Positions 48,739 through 60,600 of a DNA stretch of 64,000 bases are shown here, in pieces (the stretch's first letter is position 1; each line of letters starts with the position of its first letter). The position numbers and the translations under genes are program-made. The notes under the pieces were generated by a model that saw only the letters and a program-made list of their open reading frames with translations, was not told the origin of the DNA and did not search any database. Source of the stretch: Megaleporinus macrocephalus (lineage: Eukaryota; Chordata; Actinopteri; Characiformes; Anostomidae); contig CM038726.1 in the NCBI GenBank assembly GCA_021613375.1, positions 6,547,877-6,611,876 on the forward strand, written 5' to 3'.

Positions 48739-49898
48739 TCAAGTCAAGTCAAGTTTATTTGTATAGCGCTTTTTACAACGATGTTGTCACAAAGCAGCTT
48801 TACAGGAATTTTAAAGTATGAAAAACATGAAGGAACCTTGGGAGGAACCAGACTCACAAGGGGAGACCCATCCTCCTCTGGTTGAACAGTATTTACAGTT
48901 TATAAACCAAAGCTGAGTCTGAAGGTAAAAGCTTTAGAAGCTGTACAGATGCTACATCAGGTGGATAATACAGTGATTCAGTCAAGGATGGAGCAAATGG
49001 CACGAATGGAGAGGAGAACTGGTTGGTGCCAGGTGACAGGGGGGCCCTGGTGGTCAGTCTTTTACAGTATTCGGCGGGACAGGTGGGCGGTTATTTCCTC
49101 GGAAAGAGAAGAGAAAGAGTTAGTTCTGGTTTGTGTTAGTACACAGACAGAGGCCAGCGCTTGTTAAGTGTTACTACCGTACTTTAGTCCCTTACCTTTA
49201 GAGAGTTCAATGTCCTAAGTCAATAAACAGGAGAAGAAAAACTAAAAACACAGGTTATAACCCAGTTAGGAGAACGAAGGGGTGTGGAATAAGTCAATTA
49301 ATCAATTTAGAGATACTCGCAGGAACTAAGTAGTTCAAGAAACAGGAGAAGAACTAACGGGTGAAACGAGGAATGTGCCACTAGACTTAGCATGACACCC
49401 TGAAGATCTAGCTTGGCTTTTGTTATTCACCCGTCCGATCTCCCTCACGCTAACACAGTTGGGATAACGAGGGGGTGTACAGAGGATATGAGGATAAGAG
49501 GATATGGAGTGTTTAGAGTGCAGCTGGTGACTCTGACAGATCAGATTATAAACAAAACGAACTAAAAGGAAGAGAAGCTGCACACATGCTACATCTGGAT
49601 GATACAGTAATGCAATCGAGGTGCAGCAGATGACTAACATCCATAAAGATGACATAGATGAAGAGGTTACAAGGTAACAAGGGGTACTGATGGTCAGTCC
49701 TCCAACAGAATTCGGCAGGACAGGTGGATGGTTATTACCTCAGAAAGAAGGAGAAAGGAAAAGAAAAAGAAAAGAAAAACAAGGTTAGTTCTGGTTTGGA
49801 ATAATATAGTGGATGAAAAGCATAGCCCAGTCAGCAAAAGCTAAACAGTCACCAAAAGCTAAACAGTCACCAAAAGCTAAACAGTCACCAAAAGCTAA
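48739..49898 (-). mobile_element. L2-type LINE 3' fragment inserted in the minisatellite
   Basis: Shares the 3' UTR blocks of the L2 element at 26.6-27.4 kb: TTTATTTGTATAGCGCTTTT, ATGTTGTCACAAAGCAGCTT and ACCTTGGGAGGAACCAGACT. It carries no coding part. Confidence 0.8.
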
Positions 49899-49905
49899 AC
49901 AGTGT
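49834..49905. repeat. Four tandem 18-bp units
   Basis: CAAAAGCTAAACAGTCAC repeated four times at the truncated 5' end of the L2 fragment. Confidence 0.9.
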
Positions 49906-50290
49906 ATTAAAATGGAAAAAATGGTAACTTATTACTAATGAACATGCAGTATTATAAAGTAAAATACATGGTAAATCATCACTAAAGAACAAGGTGTAAC
50001 CGTGTTCTTAGTTAGGAGATAGTAATGATCTAGAACAGTATTACAAAGTGAAACACATGATAACTCATAATTAATTAACATGCTGTTACTTTGTTGTTTC
50101 TTAGGAGTTATTATTGATCTAGAACAGTGTTGTAAAATGGAACACACAGTAACGTGTTACTAATGAACATGGTGTTACTGTGTTTTCCTTTAGAGATAAT
50201 AATGATCTTGAACAATATTGAAACTCATTACTAATGAGCAAATTGTTACCATGTTCTTCCTTAGGAGTTAGTATTGATCTAGAACAGTGG
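49900..50290. repeat. About 90-bp minisatellite, right part
   Basis: GATCTAGAACAGT or variants recur at about 50027, 50116, 50204 and 50275, with the ACTAATGAACATG and GTGTTCT blocks between them. Confidence 0.8.
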
Positions 50291-50616
50291 TGATCCTTGA
50301 GTAACACTATTCTGCATGTATTTTTCCTAGTACACCCAGTTCACCTCAGCAAAACATTGTTCGTTAGTTTATGAATTGCATCAGGTATGTTTGGAGCAGG
50401 TGAAGCTTGTGTACAGCAATGTTAACAGGACCATGATTAAAACCATTGTTGAAAAGTATCTGGCCAACTATAATCCTGTTCAACAGCCGTAATAATCAGT
50501 TCAACAGCGGTACAAGAATGTGCAAAGAAAGGAAGTAAGATAGAAAAATGGAGTTCATGAATGTGCAACTGGGTTTTCCTGGATCAAACACATAAACAAC
50601 GATAAATTGAAAAGGT
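50291..50616. other. Non-coding interval
   Basis: No feature recognised. Confidence 0.4.
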
Positions 50617-50622
50617 TTTATT
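50617..50622 (-). terminator. Candidate polyadenylation signal of the Ser-rich gene
   Basis: AATAAA on the minus strand about 490 bp downstream of the stop at 51110, with no other gene between; 3' end formation would be near 50600. Confidence 0.45.
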
Positions 50623-51109
50623 GGTGTTATTGACATCAGGTACAAGAGCCAAAAAAGATCTTCCATTATCATTAATGTACACCATCTTTTTACAACAACC
50701 GTGCCTTCAAGTAAAAAAACAACAACAAAAAAACAACAAAAAAAAAAACAAGTTAGTTACCATTAACCCCAACCCACCCCAATGATCCTAAAACTAGTTA
50801 GCGCAAACTCTTAAAACAGTATGTGTCATTCCATTGTGGTTGTATGTGAGCCTCTAGATTTGCAAAGCTTCTGAGATGCTGTAACCATGCATACAATGAC
50901 GCATTGCATAATGAAGATATGCAGTTGATTTAAAACCATTTTTAAAACCAGTTTACAAGTTGATATATAGTCTAATTCCAGCTCTTTTAATTTGTGAGCT
51001 ACATAGAATAAAAAATAACATCACTAATTAGTAAAAGAAATTTCAAATTAATGCTTCTTCTTTAGAAGAGTCAAAGGATGGCCATATCTTTAGTTTTGTT
51101 TTTGTCCCT

Positions 51110-52885
51110 TTAAATGGTTTGAGGACTGTCACATAGATTGTGGTCATCGCTAGATGTCAGTTTTGAGGAATTTGAAGTCTTTGCAATATGAACTGTTTCT
51201 TTAGATTCAGAACTTTGATCCAATTCAGAATTTGCCCTTAAAGACCCAAATCCAGTGCTGGCAGAACCTGACTGCGATCTGAATGAAATGTGAGGAGAAT
51301 GTCCCAGAGATGATGAATTTAACTCTTCACTCACTGGAAATGAAAAAACAATGGTAATGGAGTATATGTGGAATAAATAAAATATAAATGGAATATAAGT
51401 AAGCATGCATAATTTCAGGAAATGTAAGTATGTTTTTGAGCTACATTGAAATTGATCAATTTTATGCAAAAACTTTTCCACTCTCTATAACCCTCCCCAA
51501 AACACACAGGACGATTACCTAGTACTTGCTTCCTGCCAGTTCAGTTACACAGAGATATGCAGTTTTTTGATAACAATTGCAGGGTCTAGCTGGCAGAACG
51601 TAGAGGTAGATTTATATATCTGATACTGACACTGAAGCTGGGCTACTGAGATTTACAGTTAAAAGAATTACTATCAGAGTATCTAAACTTTAATTTGCTT
51701 AGAGTATCTAAACTTTAATTTTAATTGTTGCTCACAAACATTAAAACTGTAGGGTTTTTTGTACAAATAAGTGAATAAAGCCTCTATTATCTATGCAAAA
51801 ATACAAGATAAAAGAAGACAATAATAAGTTTTAAGACTGTCAGTTGATTTATAATTAAATGTGTGTTACTCACTCTCTGGTGGTAATCTCTTGCTGTCTG
51901 ACCTTTCCAAGCACAGAGAGTTAGGAATGGATGTTAAGGAGCCAAATCCAGAGCTGTCAGCCGAGACTTTGGAACGTGCAGATGCATAAACAGATCCTGA
52001 TCGTGATCTGAATGAACCCAGAACAGACCTTCCCAGAGACCATCTATCTGAAGATTTCTTGTTGCTCACTACAAATAAGGAGAAATGAAAAAGGGTTTAG
52101 TTTTTACATATATATACATATATATATATATTATATGTAAGAGCAGTTTAATGAGTTTGTTTACAACAGCAAAGACAGTTCTAGTCATAAAATTTGTACC
52201 ACTGTTGTTGGGAAGAGAGGTGAAAAAGAAATTGTTCCACATGTAGAGGTTCTCAAAATTTCAAGGTGTAATTTATCTTAACTTTCATTTCTGCATACTA
52301 GTAATGACAAAACAAATAGTAAATCAAATCCATTCAAATAGAAGCATGTTTCTAAGATCACATAAAAGCTGATGAAACCTACAGTTGTCTAATTAATTAT
52401 GAAAATCTGATAAAATATCCAAACATGTAACAAAGTACACTACATGAACATGTTGCCAGGCATTAAAATTGCATTTTGTACCAAGTAAGAAATCTAACGA
52501 AGTCTCTATTATCTGTGCAAAATGAGAGAAGAAGACAAGATGAAAATATTAAAATATAAACAAAATATGTTTTAAAATTGTCAGTTGATTTATAATTAAA
52601 TGCGTGTTACTCACTCTCTGGTGGTAATCTCTTGCTGTCAGACCTTTCCAAGCACAGAGAATCAGGAAAGGATGCTAAGGAGCCAAATCCAGAGCTGTCG
52701 GATGAGACTTTTGAACGTGCAGATGCATAAACAGATCCTGATCGTGATCTGAATGAACCCAGAACAGAACTTCCCAGAGACCATCTATCTGAAGATTTCT
52801 TGTTGCTCACTACAAATAAGAAAAAATGAAAAAGGGTTTAGTTTTCACATTTTATATATATATACTCACACATAAGAATATATAA

Positions 52886-52976
<91 letters not shown>

Positions 52977-53622
52977 AGAGCAGTTTAATGAGTTTGTTTA
53001 CAACAGCAAAGACAGTTCTAGTCATAAAATTTGTACCACTGTTGTTGAAAAGAGAGATAAGAAAGAAATTATTCCACATGTAGAGGTTCTCAAAATTTCC
53101 AGATGTAATGTATCTTAACTTTCATTTCTGCATACTAGTGATGACAAAAGAAATAGTAAATCAAAGCCATTCAAGTAGAAGCATGTTTCTAAATCACATA
53201 AAAGCTGATGAAACCTACAGTTGTCTAATTAATTATGAAAATCTAATAAAATATCCGAACACATGTGACAAAGTACACTACATGACCAACATACCAAGTA
53301 AGAAATCTAACAAAGTCTCTATTATCTGTGCAAAACGAGAGTAGAAGACAAGATGAAAATAACAAAATATAAACAAAATATGTTTTAAAATTGTCAGTTG
53401 ATTTATAGTTAAATGTGTATAACTCACTCTCTGGTGGTAATCTCTTGCTGTCAGACCTTTCCAAGCACAGAGAATCAGGAAAGGATGCTAAGGAGCCAAA
53501 TCCAGAGTTGTCGGATGAGACTTTTGAACGTGCAGATGCATAAACTGATCCTGATCGTGATCTGAATGAACCCAGAACAGAACTTCCCAGAGACCATCTA
53601 TCGGATGATTTCTCGTCGCTTA
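51110..53622 (-). CDS. Four Ser-rich exons, probable C-terminal tail of GIMAP copy 3
   Basis: Exons in transcript order: 53622-53428, 52809-52615 and 52068-51874 (195 nt each, phase 1 at both ends) and a last exon 51333-51110 with stop. The 195-nt exons encode near-identical 65-residue repeats such as SSDRWSLGSSVLGSFRSRSG and SSDSSGFGSLASFPDSL, rich in Ser with RSRSGS-type basic-directed phosphorylation-like sites. The last exon is a diverged version (SSLGHSPHISFRSQSGSAST, GFGSLRANSELDQ). Acceptors (TTTGTAG, TTTCCAG) and donors (AGAGA then GTGAGT) are clear. No known domain is recognised; the region looks disordered. The phase fits the donor of the GIMAP exon at 54800, the nearest upstream coding exon on this strand, so I infer a single gene; the alternative is a separate gene with unseen 5' exons. 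Confidence 0.65.
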
Positions 53623-53660
53623 CTACAAATGATGAAAAACAAAAAAGTTTAGGGTTTAGT
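51860..53660. repeat. Tandem exon-plus-intron duplication
   Basis: Offsets between matching exon starts are 741 and 813 bp. Intron blocks (AGCAGTTTAATGAGTTTGTT and neighbours near 52140 and 52978) are shared too, so whole exon-intron units were copied. The difference in length is partly due to a (TA)n run. Confidence 0.85.
52900..52973. repeat. (TA)n dinucleotide repeat
   Basis: Long TA run in the intron of the second Ser-rich unit; a shorter TA/CATA run occupies the equivalent place near 52107-52135. Confidence 0.95.
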
Positions 53661-54411
53661 TTTCACATTCTGGTTTAACATGGCATTTGTGTCATTGTAG
53701 TGGAGGTGCTCAGGGTCAGCGAACAGTGCATATTCTGGTTAAATAAAATTAGGAAAATATTACAGTACTGAAGAGGAGGTCACACTTAATTCTGATGCTC
53801 AGTTTTTGAATGTAAATTAGGTAAAAAGTTTGTACCAATCGGATGACAAAAAGATATTCTATAAACATCGCTTTCTACTGCCATAAGTGTTACCAAATGT
53901 TGTCATACAGACAGTAAGATGAGCATCAACTACCTGTCAATATCTTTCATCTATATCTCTAGCAACAAAGCTGTTTATTAGTATGTCCCTAGCTACATCT
54001 AGCAAAACTATCTATTGGTTATCAAGCAAGTCTAGTAAGACAATATTTAGTACATTAAAAAATAAGATGTGTTTAGTTGCATCCACATTTCAGCATTGAG
54101 GACAATAAAGTGGGATTTCACCATTTTTAACATTTTCTGCTTAAATTTGTAAACGAAAGGCATTCAGAGTGTTTTTGTATAAAAAGGTTTATTGTAAAGA
54201 CTCACAGTGGGGGTGATGGGAACCAGGGAGTTGGCATGTCTACAACACAAATATAGCCAACATTCTACTACTGGGGACTATTTCCTGTAAGTTTTACATC
54301 AAAATCCTCTTAAATCCTTGGGGTGCCTAGTGCACCCCAACTGCATGGGCCCTTCCTGTGACTTAAGGGAGGGTGGAGGGGAGGGAGGTGTCTTGGTGCC
54401 AGGGCTTAATG

Positions 54412-54750
54412 TTAGGGGGTTAGACTCTCATGCTCCCTCCGCTGTTTCCGCATGCAGTTCTCCAATTTAAGGACCTGCTCAATAAGGCCCTTGAATGTGA
54501 GGCCCTCATTGAGGCCTTCGCAGTTGCTCTCAGCTGTCAGAATGTGGAACTCCATGACATAGTCACACACCGAGCGTCTGTCCTGCAGAATCTGTATCAC
54601 CCAGAGTAGGTGGTCGAATATATGACACATGGCCAGCATAAACAGATCGGCACGTAGGTGGCAGGCCCGTTCTACCACAAAGCCCAATGCGTGACCCATG
54701 ATAAGAGGGATGATGTATGCCACCATGGGGCATTCAGACAAACAAAACAT
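54412..54750 (-). pseudogene. Gypsy gag remnant within the intron
   Basis: The minus-strand frame contains LQDRRSVCDYVMEFHILTAE followed by SNCEGLNEGLTFKGL, matching in pattern the [20 protein letters not shown] block of the intact gypsy Gag at 37.9 kb. No pol part is attached. It lies between the GIMAP exon and the first Ser-rich exon. Confidence 0.7.
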
Positions 54751-54799
54751 AGATGTCTAGTAACAAATAAATGCTGAATAAATATTGAAAATAACTTAC

Positions 54800-55483
54800 A
54801 TGTGTGTGATCTGGGTGCTTCTTCTATCTCCTTCTGCACCTTCTTGATCCTCTCTTCCTCTGCTCTCCTCTTCTCTTCTCCATTCTTTATAATCTTTCTG
54901 TCTAATTCAGAATGGTGTCCACTGTTTGCTGCCACCATCTCCTCTATCTTCTCCAGCAGCTCTGTGACCTGAGAGTCATCACTCCTGTTCTTATTGTTGA
55001 GAACATGATACCTGTTCCCACATTTCTCCACCAGCCTCTGTGGATCCTTCCCTTCACTCTCAATGTGCTGCTCTATGGGTGTGTCTCCCAGCCAGTCTCC
55101 ACAAGTAAACAACACTATAGTGTGTCGCCAGGCTTTTTCAGTGAGGGGCTTTAGGTAATCTTTTAAATTTTGTATTTCATTTTTTGTAAACTGGGCATCC
55201 ACACGTAAGAGCAGCAAAATAGCATGAAGTCCTGGATGACAAAGAGAAATCATTTCTTGTTTAATTAGCTCTGTAGTTTCCTTAGCTGCTATATAACTCC
55301 TCCATCCTGGAACTTCAACCACAGTGATGTGTCTCTCTGCTACTTCTCTCTGTCTCTTCACACACTGAGCAGTTGTCTTTAACTCAAACTCCTCTCTGTT
55401 CAGGATGGTGTTTCCTGCTGAACTCTTCCCAGAGAATCTGGACCCCAGCAGCACAATCCTCAGCTCTGATGAACAGTTTGTGT
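54800..55483 (-). CDS. GIMAP (AIG1-type) GTPase, main exon, copy 3
   Basis: A 684-nt exon, phase 1 at both ends, from a CTTACACAG acceptor (exon starts at 55483) to an ACAT/GTAAGT donor (exon ends at 54800). P-loop is GSRFSGKSSAGN, the G3-like box is VVEVPGW, G4-like IVLFTCGD. A charged helix (EEKRRAEEERIKKVQKEIEE) follows. The middle (residues about 65-115 of the exon: RSYIAAKETTELIKQEM, LHAILLLLRVDAQFTKNEIQ) is clearly unlike copies 1, 2 and 4, and a few residues shorter, while both flanks are nearly identical to them. The first exon was not located upstream. Splicing to the Ser-rich exons at 53.6-51.1 kb would give a protein of roughly 500 residues. Confidence 0.87.
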
Positions 55484-56239
55484 CTGTGTAAGAGAAAATC
55501 AACACTGTTGCTCCTTTTGTTTAAGTAGTGCAACCTGAAAGTAAAATCTTAATACAAGGTATTTAAGTTGTATATTCTAAATTTAAAACAAACTTTTTAA
55601 AAGTTTTTTTAAAAGATTTTAACCTAGCCTAAATTAAATAATAGCATTGCATATAAAACAGATGTTTTGACACAGTTGTGGCTCTGTAGTTAACTTAAAC
55701 ATTTCTACCGTCTTGTTTAATGATATTAAACCTTTACTCCCTTTGAAGGAGTGATGCCTTTCAGATTTTGTACAAAAACAAGTTTGTAGTCCACTGTATG
55801 AGTGCTATTACACCATTGTTCCATTATTCTTTGCTGCAAATTAAAGATATTGCGGAAGCAACCAGTGAATGAGAGGGTGGCTGTCAAAGGCAAAGAGACG
55901 TGAAGACCTCTAGGTTGACTGGGGCAAGTTTAGGGGCCAAGACGTCAAAGTAAATATCTGCTGCCTCAGGAGTCAATACATTTTTTGAGCAGCTTTTCTT
56001 GGCCTTGCCTCCAGGAGAAGGTGCCAGTAAGGAAAAGCCCACATGTGTTGGGAGACTGGTCTGGGACTGTCACAGATCCCCCTTCCTACCATGGAACCCA
56101 GCCTTTCCACCACAGAACGCTTTCCCGCTTTCCTTAGCACAAATTAACCACACCCCCAACTCCAACTTGTGGTCGAATACATGGCACATGGCTGCCAGAA
56201 ACAATTCTGCAGAGAAGAGGTGGCTTAGGAATAAGTATA
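55484..56239. other. Non-coding interval upstream of GIMAP copy 3
   Basis: Should contain the first exon of copy 3; none identified. Confidence 0.35.
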
Positions 56240-56900
56240 GCCCATGCATATGCATTTCTGGTCAAACTTCCTCTTTAGGGAGTCCTATAAACAGGCAGAC
56301 AGTCTCTCTCTCTCTCTTGACTCCACACCGTTAGAACTTCCGGCCTCCCTCTCTTCACCCGGGCTTCCAGCCCACGAAACTTCGAAACTCTCTCTCAACA
56401 CCCGATGACCAAGCAACACGCAAGCGGACTTTTCCTCTTTCCCTCTTTAGCCCTGAGAGACCAGAAGCCACGTGAAAAGGGCGAAGCCACGCGACCGGAG
56501 TAGTCAAGCCGACGACCAGCCAGCTGAGATGCCCACTCCTCCACCAACGCGTCCGCCAAGGCCCCACAGCCAGAAATGCAGTAAGGCAAACACGCATGCG
56601 CAGACATCTGTGTGGTCCAGGTCCAAGGGTGTGTTATGCAGGTTCTTTGGTTAGAACTATTTGTCACAGAGTGCATATATCCATAGATAGCAAGTTTTGC
56701 TTTATTTTAGTTAAGATTCCTTTATTTTACCTTTCGTTATTTCCTCAAATTTTTCTCTTCTTCGATTCCTTTATCCTTAATTTTTTTATTCCTTTTTCTG
56801 TTAGTAAATGTTCATCTAATAAAAATCTTTTTTATATAAGCTAGTCTTGGTGTGTTTTCAACATTATTACAAGTGTGTGGATGCCTGAACTCAAACCAAT
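56240..56900 (+). mobile_element. LTR-like segment
   Basis: Shares CAAACTTCCTCTTTAGGGA, the TATA-like CCTATAAAC and ACATCTGTGTGGTCC blocks with 14285-14960. Further on are an AATAAAAAT signal (about 56817) and a GTGTGTGGATGCCTGAACTC end block. The order TATA then polyadenylation signal fits U3-R-U5, and decayed gypsy coding pieces follow on the same strand. Confidence 0.5.
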
Positions 56901-56984
56901 ATATTTCCCTTTCTTTCAGGTTAGAGGTTTCATTTCCCTCTCCAACTCCTTTGTTCTATATTTCCACCCTTTTAGGGTGTTCCC

Positions 56985-58760
56985 TTTATCATCTCCTCCT
57001 CTTCTGATATCAGCTTTATTTCTCTAGAGTTGCACTCTAGAGCACCAGCACTGCCAAACCATGAATAATATGGTGGTACATGCACAGCTTTTTCACACCA
57101 GCAGTCGTGATTCAAATCCTACTGTCTGTAACACTCCCTATCTACCAGTCAATCCTACCAGAATAGAGAAACCATGCAGCTGTTATTCAGGGTCCCTTTT
57201 CTGGTTTCCCCAGTGGATAGCTGTCTGGTTACAGGAAGACTCCACCAGCGTCATGGTCTCAGCAGGCCATTACAACTTAGGGCACCCGCCTGGGCAAACA
57301 TACTGAGGCTTTAAATCAGCTGGCTCAGCACTTGCAGAAATTAATTGTGGCATTTGCGCAAGCCCCCGACCTGTTTCCCTCTGATGAGGCCAAGGTAACA
57401 TACATGACCTCCTTGCTTTTGGACTGTGCCCTATCATGGGTTGTGGCCCTCTGGGAGTCCCCCAAGGTCATCAGCTTGGGTTGCCCGTGGAATCTCTTAT
57501 CACACCATTGCCAGTCTCAGCCATTAATGGATCCCCACTCAGATCAGGGGCCATTGACCAACAAACCAAGCCAATCATCATGAAAGTGGGTCAACACACA
57601 GGGGCCTTGTTTTTCAGTTGTTATGACTTCACACTATCCTACCGTCGAGGTTTCAAGAATGTTAAGCCTGATGTCCTCTCCAGGCTGTTGGAAGAGCCAT
57701 CTCCACCTTAGTCCATTACCATTCTTCCCCCAGAATTCATACTTGCGTCTTTGCAGTGGGAGATTGGAGGGGTTTTCAGAACAGTCATGCTGAAGGGGCC
57801 AGATCTGGGTGGGGGCCGCGCTAATAGGTTGTATGTTTCCACAGCAGTCCATCCTCAGGTCCTGGGGACACACCAGCTCCTTCGCAAGGCACCCAGGGGC
57901 CACAAGAACACTCAAATTCCTTTAAAGACAGTTTTGGTGGTCCAATATGGCAAGAGAAGTACAACAGTTTGTGGCATCTTGCGACACATGCTCTTGCAAG
58001 AAGGAACTCAGGGCCAAGCCCTCTGGGCTGCTCCACCTCCTGCCTATTCCACATCGCCAATGGTCCCATCTGCCCCTGGACAGCCAGGCATTACTGGATT
58101 ACCCAAGTCCAGGGACAACACTGTCATCATGGTGATTGTGGGAAATTTTCTAAAGCAGTCCCGTTCCCTGCCTAAACTTCCTTCAGTCAGTGAGACTGCT
58201 CAACTCATCTTGCATCATGTGGTGTGGTACCATGGGATCGCTATGGACCTGGTTTTGGACAGAGGCTCTCAAGTTGCTTCTGGAAGGCATTCTGTACCTC
58301 CCTGGGGACCTCTGTCAGCCTTTCCTCTGGAGATCACCCTCAGTATAATGGGTGGGTGAACCAGGAACTTGAACGTTTTATTTTCTTGAATAAAAAGTCA
58401 TAAATATCACTTGCATTTCTTTAAGTTGGAGCTCCCTTTATCTTCTCCTCTTGCTCTGACATCAGCTGTGTCTCCCCGGTGGTGCAGTTATCGTCAGCTT
58501 ATTGTCTCTGTCACTTACTCATAGTAGTTTGCATCCTGCTTTAAGCACATTGTTTGGCTTTTCATTACTTTCATTCCTAAATTTCATTCCTAATTTGTGT
58601 TCGGAGCCCCCTCTAGTGTTAGAACACCTTCAGTCACAAGCACTGCCAGGCCCTCCACAGTACAATGGTACATGCATTGCTCTTTTATACCAGCGGTCTC
58701 ATTTCAAATTCCACTTTCTGTAACATTCCCTATTTGCTCTTGAGTCCATCCAACAGCAAA
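56985..58760. repeat. Direct repeats flanking the decayed gypsy pieces
   Basis: 56985-57150 (TCCCTTTATCATCTCCTCCT ... CCAGCACTGCCAAACC ... CTGTCTGTAACACTCCCTAT) resembles 58430-58740 (TCCCTTTATCTTCTCCTCTT ... CAAGCACTGCCAGGCC ... CTTTCTGTAACATTCCCTAT). They may be remains of an LTR pair or 5' leader. Confidence 0.55.
57300..58380 (+). pseudogene. Decayed Ty3/gypsy gag-pol pieces
   Basis: Fragments in order: a gag-like part (SDEAKVTYMTSLLLDCALSW) at 57332-57480, the RNase H/connection end (DFTLSYRRGFKNVKPDVLSR) at about 57625-57690, the integrase zinc/linker region (EVQQFVASCDTCSCKKELRA) at about 57950-58010, and the integrase core DRGSQVAS at about 58258. Frames change repeatedly and large parts are missing, including reverse transcriptase. 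Confidence 0.7.
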
Positions 58761-59895
58761 AAGCTGTCCCATTACAACACAGTGTCCTAACAGGAAGTTA
58801 ACATTTGTGACAAAACCAAAATACTTCTATTATAATCAGTAAAACTGTCTATAGCAGTGTGAATGGACTGCTTTTATTTCCGATGCATGTGGTTCACATT
58901 TCCATTGTACACATCCTGAAAGCTCTGCAATACTACATTTGGGGAACTGCTTGCTGTTAGGATATGGTGTTGGACAGTCCTCCAGCCTTGTGTCACTACA
59001 TTAATTAAAAATAGGCATAGGGAACAGTTTGGTTTATTTGCATGTAGGTTCTGGGATTTCCAGATTAAAAACTTGCAAATATTTGTAAACATATTAGGCC
59101 AGATTCAGGAGGAACACTCAAAGTCGCCAGAGTTCTTATTACTGGCACCTGGTAATCCTAACCCTAACCTTAACCTCTCCCTGTGTAAACCATGGGTCAG
59201 GACTCTCTTGTTGCTGGGAATTGTGACAGATTGCCTTCAAAGTGGTTTTTCTGATTCCTGATATCTGGGTTGACCTTTTTGTCTCTGACTTTTCTGATTT
59301 TTGCCATGCCTGTGTGGCAAGCCCTATCGAGCAAGGCTGTTTAATTTAATTTAGTCTGAGGATGAGATTTATACTCATTCACTTTATTAACGACAATTAT
59401 AAAATATAAAAATATTAAAATTTGCTAGCCAGGATTCATTCAAAAGAAAATAAGATCAATCCAATCTACACACGCCATCTGCAAAACCCCACTTGTCCAC
59501 AAACTTACTCAACCAACCACATCCATACACAGCTAAAATAACATTACAAAACTCAGCACTTCTAATAGAATACATAATTTGATAGGCTAACAAGGCTAAT
59601 TAAAACCACATACATGCACATAAAATATAACTAGAGGAGCTACAACAATAAAACTCACACTAGGAAGCAGCATTTTAGTTACACCAAACAGTCAACAAAA
59701 AGGGGAGGAGAGTAAACAGCGAGAGAGTAATGGCAGACACTTGCGTCAGTTCAGTACAGTTCCCGTTCCGGTTCAACACAATTGGCGTGTCCTTCTCGGC
59801 ATCGCAGCCCACGCCAACACAGCACCAATAATGCCGACTCCTCTCCACACACGCCAAACCGTTGTTGTATGAATGAAATGTATGAAAGAACTTAC
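58761..59895. other. Non-coding interval downstream of GIMAP copy 4
   Basis: No convincing 3' exon for copy 4 was found. Confidence 0.4.
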
Positions 59896-60600
59896 TCATT
59901 TGTGCTCTGATGTGCTTTCTTCGTTTCTGTGCCGATATACTTCTGTTAATCGCTCGCTTTTCCACTGTTGTCTTCTTTTCTTTTGTCATCTGTAGAATCT
60001 TTCTGTCCATTTGAAAATGGCGTCCACTGTTTGCTGCCACCATCTCCTCTATCTTCTCCAGCAGCTCTGTGACCTGAGAGTCATCACTCCTGTTCTTATT
60101 GTTGAGAACATGATACCTGTTCCCACATTTCTCCACCAGCCACTGGAGGTCCTTCCCTTCACTCTCAATGTGCTGCTCTATGGGTGTGTCTCCGAGATGA
60201 TCCCCAAATGTGAACAGCACTATAGTGTGACACCACACTGTATCAGGTAGAAGTTTTAAATATTCTTCTAAAATGTTTCTTTCATTCTCATTAAATATTG
60301 TTTCTACACGTATGACCAGTAGAACAGCATGAGGTCCTGGAGGACACAGAGACACACTGAGTACAATCTCCTGTTTCAGTAATTCAGTGCTCTTCTCTAC
60401 AGGTATATCACTCCACCATCCTGGAGCTTCAACCACAGTGATGTGTCTCTCTGCTACTTCTCTCTGTCTCTTCACACACTGAGCAGTTCTCTTTAACTCA
60501 AACTCCTCTCTGTTCAGGATGGTGTTTCCTGCTGAACTCTTTCCAGCATTTCTGTATCCCAGCAGCATAATCCTCAGATCTGAGAGACGATGTCTATTAC
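59896..60600 (-). CDS. GIMAP (AIG1-type) GTPase, main exon, copy 4
   Basis: A 705-nt exon, phase 1 at both ends, between a GTTTACAG acceptor (exon starts at 60600) and an ATGA/GTAAGT donor (exon ends at 59896). Motifs: P-loop GYRNAGKSSAGN, VVEAPGW, and IVLFTFGD, where copies 1-3 have TCGD. The tail is very basic (EKRAINRSISAQKRRKHIRA). The open frame continues past the donor to 59675, but that part reads as intron and has no relatives in the other copies. No first exon was identified upstream. Confidence 0.88.

Noticed and set aside
59675..59895. C-terminal extension of GIMAP copy 4 beyond the donor, with hydrophobic end
   Set aside because: It lies past a clear GTAAGT donor in the same phase as the other copies and has no counterpart in them; retained-intron coding cannot be excluded but is not supported.
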